Shown: positions 14,727 to 21,319 of the stretch, piece after piece
Layout of the letters: each line of letters opens with the position of its first letter
Numbering within the stretch: position 1 is the stretch's first letter
NCBI GenBank assembly: GCA_964369725.1
Contig: CAYJGC010000013.1
Location: 1 to 35,814 of the forward strand
Direction: 5' to 3'
From: Paraeggerthella sp964369725
Lineage (GTDB): Bacteria > Actinomycetota > Coriobacteriia > Coriobacteriales > Eggerthellaceae
DNA: 35,814 nt
Translations under genes and position numbers: made by a program
The notes under the pieces: generated by a model
Databases searched by the model: none
Seen by the model: only the letters and a program-made list of their open reading frames with translations
What the model was told of the DNA's origin: nothing

Positions 14727-14774
14727 CAGCGGTAAATCACTCCTATTGTAATATGAGAATGATTTACCGCTGTC
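14725..14774. repeat. Perfect 15-bp inverted repeat at the nadK stop codon
   Basis: GACAGCGGTAAATCA (14725-14739) and TGATTTACCGCTGTC (14760-14774) are exact inverse complements around a 20-base spacer. The left arm begins inside the nadK TGA. Neither strand has a T run after the stem (plus strand CGCTTTG; minus strand AAAAAAATACC), so it is not a textbook terminator. It lies between two converging genes and could still serve as a two-way transcription stop or RNA-stabilising hairpin. Confidence 0.8.
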
Positions 14775-14827
14775 CGCTTTGTAAGGGGTTTGATGGGTTT
14801 GATGTCAGCTTTGTTTGTAAAAGTCGT

Positions 14828-15929
14828 TTAATAGTATCGTTCATCATTTACGCTTCGATACACTTGGTACTTGCTTTTGGGTTTGTCGGGTATCTTTAGT
14901 TCAAGCTTTCGGTCTGCAACCAGCTGTGCTACGTAATAAGTAAATAAATAACGTTTTGTTATTTCAGAAAATTCAGCTGCTATTTCTGCGCGAGTTCTTG
15001 GTTCTTGACAAAATGCAANNNNNNNNNNNNNNNNNNNNNNNNNNNNNNNNNNNNNNNNNNNNNNNNNNNNNNNNNNNNNNNNNNNNNNNNNNNNNNNNNN
15101 NNNNNNNNNNNNNNNNNNTCAGAAAATTCAGCTGCTATTTCTGCGCGAGTTCTTGGTTCTTGACAAAATGCAAAAATGCGTGAAAACAGATCTTCCCTCG
15201 TTATTGGCGTCTACCTCTTCGAGGTCATTGCCGTTTATTGCAACAGCTTGGATGCAATACTTGGGAAAGAATCCTTGTGGATATAGTGCAAATAGCATTG
15301 TGGCAGCGAGGGTGGGTTTATCTTCGTTTGTAAAGCCTTGGAGTCGTAATTTTTGAGACATATCAAGTTGTGATAAATTGGGCTTTTGGCTACTCAAGGT
15401 AGCTAGATATAAATCAAGCTTAGAGGTTGTAATGTCATCTATGGTGAGTCTGTCATCTGTTCGAAGTTCGTCACGTTTGCTTTGTTGGAAGGATTCATAC
15501 TTATAGAGCTCAAACGGGGTCATTGTATTGTCTGCATCACCTACCCTAAAAAAGAACCTTTTGTCTTGCCGGCTGTTGTGACAAAACAGGGTCTTTGAGA
15601 TATGTCCATGCCTGTAATCTCGGCACTGGCAACCGCCTTTGAATCAATTATTGTAACCGTGCATTCTGCTCTGCGGTAGGTGTCATTTGTTTGCAGGAAT
15701 AGTCTATTTCCTTAATAGTTCTTTCAGCATCATATACTCCGCATAAAGAATAATCCTTTTCATTAATTCCGAAGAGGATTATTCCTCCGTCGCTTTGATT
15801 TGAAAAAGATGATAGAGTGTTCTTGATTTTAGGAAAACCAGCTTGAGCTGACTTTATTTCTAGATAGTTGTCCTCGCATTTACGCTCTTGAATCGACATA
15901 ACCAAGTTTTTTAATTCTTGCTCAAGCAT
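14828..15929 (-). pseudogene. Decayed AlbA_2 (Schlafen-type)/winged-helix ATP-binding regulator gene
   Basis: Remnant of the widespread 'AlbA_2 domain, ATP-binding, winged helix' family of putative regulators. From ATG 15929, 93 residues give the AlbA_2 domain (YLEIKSAQAGFPKI, SDGGIILFGINEKDYSLCGV), then a stop. The next piece, TVTIIDSKAVASAEITGMDI, lies in another frame (15541-15660). A loss of one T in a T run (six A on the plus strand, 15548-15553) shifts again into KGSFFRVGDADNTM and PTLAATMLFALYPQGFFPKYC (to about 15185). The C-terminal winged helix, FAFCQEPRTRAEIAAEF ... IPDKPKSKYQVY, is in a third frame ending at TAA 14828. The expected central ATPase-like region between 'CIQAVAI' and the winged helix is missing, so there are at least two frameshifts and a deletion. 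The gap at 15019-15118 crosses the C-terminal part but collapses cleanly and does not explain the upstream lesions. Confidence 0.85.
15019..15118. other. Assembly gap (100 N) flanked by a 55-bp duplicated contig overlap
   Basis: Bases 14964-15018 and 15119-15173 are identical (55 bases, tcagaaaatt ... aaaatgcaa). Together with the identical geometry of the gap at 5289 this indicates two contigs overlapping by 55 bases and padded with N. Collapsing to one copy joins the winged-helix reading frame of the AlbA_2 remnant without a break. Confidence 0.92.
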
Positions 15930-15947
15930 ATTCTTTGCCTTTCATTA

Positions 15948-16049
15948 TTTTTTAGGCTAGATGAAGTGCAAATACTTTCGCCTAAAAAGAATCATATTCG
16001 CCTAAAATATCAAAAAATTCGCCTAAATTTACTTACATTCGTCTAAAAT
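15948..16049. repeat. Phased array of TTCGCCTAAA direct repeats with one inverted copy
   Basis: Four direct copies of (A/T)TTCG(C/T)CTAAA begin with TTCG at 15977, 15997, 16018 and 16038, spaced 20, 21 and 20 bases, two helical turns each. The first two copies read CGCCTAAAA, the third CGCCTAAAT, the fourth CGTCTAAAA. An inverted copy, TTTTTTAGGC, is at 15948-15957. The array sits directly upstream of the AlbA_2 gene start (15929) where its promoter and operator should be. Equal helical phasing suggests a protein that binds cooperatively along one face of the DNA. Confidence 0.85.
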
Positions 16050-16096
16050 TTACGGTTGCGGATAATCGAGTATCGCTACCAGCAAGAGACTTTAGT

Positions 16097-16143
16097 AAAA
16101 CCTCCTTTTGCAGCAATTGTTTAGCAAAGGGAGGTTTTTTATT
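16097..16143 (+). terminator. Strong intrinsic terminator with no gene ahead of it
   Basis: AAAACCTCCTTTTGC (16097-16111) pairs with GCAAAGGGAGGTTTT (16124-16138) over 15 positions with one G-T wobble and a 12-base loop, followed by TTTTTTATT. It is a textbook plus-strand terminator. The only plus-strand gene upstream within 1.3 kb is nadK, and the opposite-strand remnant lies between. Confidence 0.9.
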
Positions 16144-16379
16144 GAGAGTTTTGTAGGTGATTGTGTGTTTGGAGTTTGTCCTACTTTTGTTTCAAAGATA
16201 AACAATGAAATATAAGACTCAGATGCGCTATACTGACTGCGTTGCATTTGAGTGAATGCTTCATAGGTCTTTGAATCTGTTGCTGCAGATGGCAGGCAAA
16301 TTCATGGGATTGGAAGCGTGGTCGTCAAATGTTTTTGTGTGGTGCAAATTGATTCAACAGGAAAAGGAGCAGCTTTCCG

Positions 16380-17861
16380 ATGCTTAAAGGTTTCGATAAC
16401 GACAAGTACATTACTCTTCAGGCGCAACACATTCGCAGTCGCATTGAGCAATTTGGAGGGAAGTTATACTTGGAGTTTGGTGGGAAGCTCTTCGATGATT
16501 TGCATGCATCTCGTGTTTTGCCGGGGTTTGAGCCTGATGCCAAGATTCGTATGCTCGAGCAACTTGCCGACGAGGTTGAAGTTATCATAGCCATCAATGC
16601 AGGTGACATTGAAAAAAATAAAGTACGTGGTGATTTAGGCATCACCTACGACGAAGATGTTTTGCGACTTATGGATGTCTTTCGCAGTTTTGGTTTTGCG
16701 CTTGGAGGTGTCGTGATTACCCACTACGCCAACCAGCCTTCTGCAGAGGCTTTTCGCAAGCGTTTAACAAGTTTAGGAGTGCGTAGCTACTTGCACTTTC
16801 CCATTGTTGGCTATCCTTTTGATATCGATCGCATCGTTAGTGATGAAGGGTACGGGAAGAATGAATTTGTCGAAACAAGTCGTCCTCTGGTGGTGGTGAC
16901 AGCTCCCGGTCCTGGTAGTGGAAAGATGGCTACTTGTTTATCGCAGCTGTACCATGAGCATATACGAGGCATTGAGGCTGGATATGCTAAGTATGAAACG
17001 TTCCCTGTATGGAACCTTCCCCTAAAGCACCCGGTTAACATAGCTTATGAAGCTGCTACGGTCGATCTTGACGATGCAAACACTATCGACCCGTTTCATC
17101 TCGAGGCGTATAGTGAAACTACGGTTAACTACAACCGTGATGTTGAAGTGTATCCTGTCCTGCGGGCTATGATGGAGCGCATTTCTTCAACATGCCCGTA
17201 TCAATCGCCCACTGATATGGGTGTCAATATGGCTGGTAAAGCAATTGTTGATGACGAGGCTGTTCGTGAAGCGGCAAAGATGGAAATTGTCCGCCGTTAT
17301 TTTCAAGCCGCTGTTGAAGAGCGTCGCACGGGTGTAGGGCACGAGCGCGTTGCTAAAATGGAAATACTTATGACACAAGCAGGAGTAGATGCAAATTTTT
17401 CGCCCGCCCGTGGAGCCGCTCTTGCTAAAGAAGAAATCACTGGTGCTCCAGCTGGAGCTATGGTCTTGCCTGATGGTAGCGTTGTTACGGGTAAAACCTC
17501 AGCTCTTCTGGGCGCAGCTTCATCGCTTTTAATGAATGCTTTAAAGGGTGTTGCTGGTGTTGACGATGAGATTGACGTAATTAGTGATGAGGTTATCAAG
17601 CCTATTTGCAGTTTAAAAACTAATCAGCTTCACAGTAGTAACAAGCGTCTTCATTCAGACGAAACATTAATCGCGCTTTCTATCAGTTCTGCGACTGATC
17701 CACTTGCGGCAAAACTTATTGATCATGTGGGCAAATTGCAAGGGTGTGATGCCTACTTTAGTGTGATTATCTCCTCAACTGATGAACGTCTCTATCGTAC
17801 GCTCGGGATTAATGTTTGTTGTGAGCCAAAATATGAGCAACATCGTTACTATCATAAATAG
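16380..17861 (+). CDS. DUF1846 (UPF0371) family protein
   Basis: A conserved bacterial family of unknown biochemical function, about 490-500 residues; this one has 493. Recognisable wording includes FDNDKYITLQAQHIRSRIEQFGGKLYLEFGGKLFDDLHASRVLPGFEPD at the start (given here only as a description of residues 5-53), the glycine-rich loop APGPGSGKMATCLSQLYHE (about 181-199) that looks nucleotide-binding, and a conserved middle with NLPLKHPVNIAYEAAT. ATG 16380 has AAAAGGAG about 10 bases upstream. The gene stands alone between the repeat region and xerD. I infer a cytoplasmic enzyme-like protein; no reaction should be assigned. Confidence 0.9.
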   Translation: MLKGFDNDKYITLQAQHIRSRIEQFGGKLYLEFGGKLFDDLHASRVLPGFEPDAKIRMLEQLADEVEVIIAINAGDIEKNKVRGDLGITYDEDVLRLMDVFRSFGFALGGVVITHYANQPSAEAFRKRLTSLGVRSYLHFPIVGYPFDIDRIVSDEGYGKNEFVETSRPLVVVTAPGPGSGKMATCLSQLYHEHIRGIEAGYAKYETFPVWNLPLKHPVNIAYEAATVDLDDANTIDPFHLEAYSETTVNYNRDVEVYPVLRAMMERISSTCPYQSPTDMGVNMAGKAIVDDEAVREAAKMEIVRRYFQAAVEERRTGVGHERVAKMEILMTQAGVDANFSPARGAALAKEEITGAPAGAMVLPDGSVVTGKTSALLGAASSLLMNALKGVAGVDDEIDVISDEVIKPICSLKTNQLHSSNKRLHSDETLIALSISSATDPLAAKLIDHVGKLQGCDAYFSVIISSTDERLYRTLGINVCCEPKYEQHRYYHK

Positions 17862-17986
17862 AAGTCTTTATTAGAAGGGCTGCTAAAGCTCTACTGACTA
17901 GGCGGAGGTAAGTTTAGAAGCTGTTTAACTTCGGAATAAGTTATGAAAATCTAGCAGAAATAGCTTACGTAAACGAAGGTAGAGAA

Positions 17987-18877
17987 ATGGACGAGTTACT
18001 GCAGGAGTATATATCGTACCTGCGCGTTGAGCGGGGTAGCTCTCCTCTTACTGTTGCAGCTTATGAGGCGGACCTGCAAGACTATCTAACCTTTTTACGC
18101 ACTCAAGGAATCGACCGCGTTTCATTAATAATGCGAGAAACTATAACTTCTTACGAAGCGGAGCTTTTTGAGCGCAATTATGCAGTGGCAACTATAAATC
18201 GACACTTATCTGCACTTAAGGGTTTTCATCGATTTCTCGTCAAGGAAAACCTTTCTGAATCTAACCCTACTGAAACAATACAGCTTCCTAAAACGCCTCA
18301 AAAGCTTCCTGATGTGTTAAGCATAATCCAAGTTGAATCAATACTTGAAGATTTTCATGACGACAAGCCAGCTACGTTACGCAACCAAGCCATTCTTGAA
18401 GTGCTTTATGGTTGCGGTCTGCGCGTGAGTGAATGTGTGGGGTTGGATTTGTCTGACTGTGTACTTGATGAAGGGTATTTGCTTGTACGGGGGAAAGGAA
18501 ACAAAGAGCGCATTTCTCCTGTATCTGGTGCAGCCTTGCGTGCGTTGAGTAAGTACTTAGAAACTGCGCGCCCCTCTTTAGTTCAGTCTTTCTCAAAACC
18601 TGTATCGGCGGTATTTCTCAATGCGCGAGGAGGGCGTTTGTCGCGACAAAGCGTGCATGCAATTGTGGGAAAAGCTGGACAAAAAATTGGCATCAATAAT
18701 TTACACCCCCATACGCTGCGTCATTCATTTGCAACTCACTTACTTGAGGGTGGAGCAGATTTACGCGTTATTCAAGAAATTTTAGGTCATTCTGACATTT
18801 CGACTACACAGATATACACTCACGTGCATCGCTCTCATATGCGCGAGGAGTACCTTCATGCGCATCCGAGAGCATGA
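17987..18877 (+). CDS. xerD: Site-specific tyrosine recombinase XerD
   Basis: Resolves chromosome dimers at dif during division, normally as a XerC/XerD pair. The 296 residues have the N-terminal SAM-like core-binding domain (LLQEYISYLRVERGSSPLTVAAY) and the catalytic domain with all active residues: R146 (GCGLRVSE), K173 (GKGNKER), H242 and R245 (HPHTLRHSFATH), H268 (ILGHSDISTTQ) and the nucleophile Y277 (IYTHV). Length and motifs fit XerD/XerC housekeeping recombinases rather than phage integrases. The choice of D over C is based on overall resemblance and is less certain. CGAAGGTAGAGAA precedes ATG 17987. No partner or dif-like site is visible in the window. Confidence 0.9.
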   Translation: MDELLQEYISYLRVERGSSPLTVAAYEADLQDYLTFLRTQGIDRVSLIMRETITSYEAELFERNYAVATINRHLSALKGFHRFLVKENLSESNPTETIQLPKTPQKLPDVLSIIQVESILEDFHDDKPATLRNQAILEVLYGCGLRVSECVGLDLSDCVLDEGYLLVRGKGNKERISPVSGAALRALSKYLETARPSLVQSFSKPVSAVFLNARGGRLSRQSVHAIVGKAGQKIGINNLHPHTLRHSFATHLLEGGADLRVIQEILGHSDISTTQIYTHVHRSHMREEYLHAHPRA

Positions 18878-19365
18878 GTTGTAGCTGTAAAACAGCCTTT
18901 GTCAAAGGTTATATGCGACGAATTGCTTAGGGTGTAGCTTTGTTTTCTTCTGATAGGAGAACAAATGCCCCACATTGCCCCACCACCGTTCACATTCGGA
19001 ATATTTGTATCCAAAATGCCCAAAACGAAGGAGCATGCAGGCTCTTTCTGCGTTGGTTTCCAAGAAAACATCTAAGTAAATTGACCAGTAGCCGATTTGT
19101 CACATATTTTGCATAACTCCTACCACTCCTAGTATTTTTAATAATAAATACAGCATCATTCGCTATATATTGTGCATAGCTATATCTGTTAGGCAACATC
19201 TTGTCAGTTGCTCTGTCAGAAAAAATGACGAAATGTTTACGAGTGTTGTTAGAGGCTTTGCTGAGGAGGCTAGATAGTACTTTTGTGTTGCATTGTGGGA
19301 AGAAGTGGGGTATCTTGTTTACCCAACGGAAAACCTCGTGAATGAGATTAGTGAGAAAGGAAGGC
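18878..19365. other. Intergenic region upstream of the dcw cluster
   Basis: About 490 bases without a gene. Just after xerD is a short hairpin GCTGT-AAA-ACAGC (18884-18896), too weak to call a terminator. The middle is A+T-rich with GCTATAT repeated about 18 bases apart near 19160-19190. The end holds the mraZ promoter region (possible -35 TTGTTA at 19246 and -10 TAGATA at 19271, spacing 19) and the MraZ box. Confidence 0.5.
19284..19310 (+). promoter_or_regulatory. MraZ box: three GTG(G/T)(G/T) repeats at 10-bp spacing
   Basis: GTGTT (19285), GTGGG (19295) and GTGGG (19305) start exactly 10 bases apart. MraZ is known to bind tandem GTGGG-type repeats with 10-bp period upstream of its own operon in distant bacteria. 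Position (55 bases ahead of mraZ, just after a possible promoter) and period match that operator. Confidence 0.85.
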
Positions 19366-19815
19366 ATGACGGAAGATACCGAAAAGGTAGTCGACCTCAA
19401 TAACGCCTACCACTACAAGGTAGACGCTAAAGGACGCATGTCTCTTCCTGCTAGTTTTCGCAAGGTGCTCTCAACGGATTTAGTAGTAACACGCAATCCT
19501 AAAGATGAATGTCTTTACGTGTTTGAGCCCCAGGGCTTTAACTCATGGGTTGCCAGGTTATTTGTGGACAAGTTTGGTAAGTTTGACACCACAAATAGCG
19601 ACCATGTTAACCTGCGCCGCGCGCTTAAAGCTCGTGCAGCTGACGTTTCAACCGATGCAGCTGGACGCATTATGCTATCAGCTGCTCAACGCGAGAAAGT
19701 TGGCATCGACAAAGACGTTGTCGTTGTAGGAAACACGGGTTACTTTGAAATCTGGGACGCAAAGCGCTACGACCAAGTTGAAGAGGCCACAGATCTTGGC
19801 CTTCTGTTCAGCTAG
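19366..19815 (+). CDS. mraZ: Transcriptional regulator MraZ
   Basis: Ring-forming DNA-binding protein that regulates its own division/cell-wall operon. From ATG 19366 there are 149 residues with two AbrB-like swapped-hairpin repeats, marked by DAKGRMSLPASFR (about 21-33) and DAAGRIMLSAAQRE (about 94-107). AAAGGAAGG lies just before the start; an upstream in-frame ATG at 19342 lacks a good ribosome site. It is first in the dcw cluster, with rsmH 18 bases later, and the 10-bp-period MraZ box lies upstream. Confidence 0.95.
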   Translation: MTEDTEKVVDLNNAYHYKVDAKGRMSLPASFRKVLSTDLVVTRNPKDECLYVFEPQGFNSWVARLFVDKFGKFDTTNSDHVNLRRALKARAADVSTDAAGRIMLSAAQREKVGIDKDVVVVGNTGYFEIWDAKRYDQVEEATDLGLLFS

Positions 19816-19833
19816 TCGCAAGGCGTGAGCATA

Positions 19834-20790
19834 ATGACAAGCGAATATCGGCATATACCGGTTCTGCTCACCGAGTGCCTCGAATACTCAAACCTTAAAA
19901 CATCGCACACATTCGTGGACACAACACTCGGTGGAGCAGGCCATTCCATCGAAGCAGCCAAGCTCATCGGGAGCGAGGGCGTGCTCATCGGCATTGACCA
20001 AGACGAAGTGGCTTTAGCTGCCGCAAGTCTTAAACTCGGAGCTTTGCCAGATGACATTCGTCCTCATCTCGAACTAGTGCGTGGCAACTTTGGCAATATG
20101 GACGAAGTTTTGCTGAGCGTAGAGGTTCCAGGAGTCGATGCAGTTTTATTCGATTTAGGTGTCTCTTCTGTTCAGATAGATACGCCATCACGTGGCTTCT
20201 CCTTTAAGGAGAATGGCCCTCTTGATATGCGGATGGATCCGGGCAAACAAACCCTAACCGCAGCAGAGATCATAAACACTTATAACGCAGCAGATCTCAC
20301 TCGGATTATCCGTATGTATTCAGACGAAAAGTGGGCTAGTCGCATTGCAGATTTTGTAGTGCGCGAGCGACAAAATGGTGCAATCGAAGAGAGTGCGCAG
20401 CTGGTAGATATTATAAAATCTGCCATCCCTGCTTCGGCACGCCGAGCAGGAGGTCATCCTGCAAAACGCACGTTTCAGGCATTGCGCATTGAGGTGAATG
20501 GGGAACTAGATGTACTTCGAAGTGGTCTTGAAGCCGCTGTTCGTTGGTTGAATCCGGGTGGTAGATTGGTTGTAATCAGTTATCACTCTCTCGAAGACCG
20601 CATCGTTAAAGAGATGTTTCAGGCATTCGCTAGCAGATGTACCTGTCCTCCAGACCTTCCCGTTTGTGTATGCAATAAACAGCCGATACTCGATATCATT
20701 ACGCGCAAGCCTGTTTTGCCGACCGCAGAAGAGATACAGCGCAATCCGCGTGCCCGCAGCGCAAAGCTACGCATCGCACAAAAGCGTTAA
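19834..20790 (+). CDS. rsmH: 16S rRNA N4-cytosine-1402 methyltransferase RsmH (MraW)
   Basis: Uses S-adenosylmethionine to methylate 16S rRNA C1402. ATG 19834 gives 318 residues starting MTSEYRHIPVLLTECLEY. Family marks are FVDTTLGGAGHS (SAM loop), FDLGVSSVQID, SRGFSFKENGPLDMRMD, SYHSLEDRIVKEMF and the cysteine-containing CTCPPDLPVCVCN before NPRARSAKLR. AAGG is about 10 bases upstream; the GTG at 19825 sits too near it. Second gene of the dcw cluster, 60 bases before the FtsL-like gene. Confidence 0.97.
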   Translation: MTSEYRHIPVLLTECLEYSNLKTSHTFVDTTLGGAGHSIEAAKLIGSEGVLIGIDQDEVALAAASLKLGALPDDIRPHLELVRGNFGNMDEVLLSVEVPGVDAVLFDLGVSSVQIDTPSRGFSFKENGPLDMRMDPGKQTLTAAEIINTYNAADLTRIIRMYSDEKWASRIADFVVRERQNGAIEESAQLVDIIKSAIPASARRAGGHPAKRTFQALRIEVNGELDVLRSGLEAAVRWLNPGGRLVVISYHSLEDRIVKEMFQAFASRCTCPPDLPVCVCNKQPILDIITRKPVLPTAEEIQRNPRARSAKLRIAQKR

Positions 20791-20850
20791 TGCCACATAA
20801 AAAGTACGGTTGCCCGTACAAGCGATAAAAACAAAGAAAGGGGGTTGGAC

Positions 20851-21315
20851 ATGAGTGCAGCACCAGCATATTCTCGCTATCCAAAACGCGCACCTGAACA
20901 GGCGCCTCGCGCTCGCATTAGCGTAGTGCCAGGATCTGGTAAGCGCACACAGACATCCACCCTTCCTTCCAATGTAGTCTTTTTGGCAAAGGCAATTGCT
21001 ATGGTGTTGCTGTTTGTTGCTGTTGTAGCTTTTGCTCGCATTGGACTTATGGCTGCTGCAATTTCTACATCTATAGAATCATCCCAGCTGAGCGCCCAGA
21101 TAGAAGAAGTGCGTAGTTCGAGCGCGGCGCTTGAGGTCTCGCAAAGTGTCTTATCTAATCCCACAAGAGTGAGAGAAGAGGCAGCAGAATTAGGTATGGT
21201 CGAAGCGACAGACGTAAGCTTTATTGCCATGCCTCAAGATGTTGTGGTTACTGACGAATCGGGGACGCTGTCTCTTTCCCAAAGCGTAGCAACGGCAGCT
21301 ATTGTAGGAGTGTAA
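20851..21315 (+). CDS. ftsL: FtsL-like division protein
   Basis: Single-pass membrane protein of the divisome that would pair with a DivIC/FtsB partner and recruit FtsW/FtsI. The 154 residues have a basic proline-rich cytoplasmic tail, one hydrophobic helix (about 50-70, AIAMVLLFVAVVAFARIGLM) and then a short coiled-coil (SSQLSAQIEEVRSSSAALEV) ending in PTRVREEAAELGM, the usual FtsL wording. Sequence conservation in FtsL is low, so position between rsmH and ftsI is an important part of the call. ATG 20851 lies 6 bases after AAGGGGG; the TTG at 20845 is too close to it. Confidence 0.82.
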   Translation: MSAAPAYSRYPKRAPEQAPRARISVVPGSGKRTQTSTLPSNVVFLAKAIAMVLLFVAVVAFARIGLMAAAISTSIESSQLSAQIEEVRSSSAALEVSQSVLSNPTRVREEAAELGMVEATDVSFIAMPQDVVVTDESGTLSLSQSVATAAIVGV

Positions 21316-21319
21316 TCCG

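Larger units (their letters stand above)
15930..16379. other. Intergenic region with repeat array, orphan terminator and DUF1846 upstream region
   Basis: 450 bases without a full-size gene. In order: the phased repeat array, a strong plus-strand terminator (16097-16143) with no recognisable gene before it, and the upstream region of the DUF1846 gene with a possible -10 TATACT at 16229-16234. A TGAAAT at 17 bases is a poor -35. Confidence 0.5.

Noticed and set aside
15948..16049. CRISPR array
   Set aside because: Units are only about 10-13 bases with 7-10-base spacers, there are only four direct copies, and no cas genes are nearby.
16318..16590. 90-codon frame starting before the DUF1846 gene
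   Set aside because: It runs out of frame into the DUF1846 coding region, which has the proper ribosome site and family sequence.
18990..19400. Minus-strand 136-codon frame upstream of mraZ
   Set aside because: Low-quality composition with no recognisable motif, and it covers the MraZ box and the mraZ start, so it is most likely spurious.
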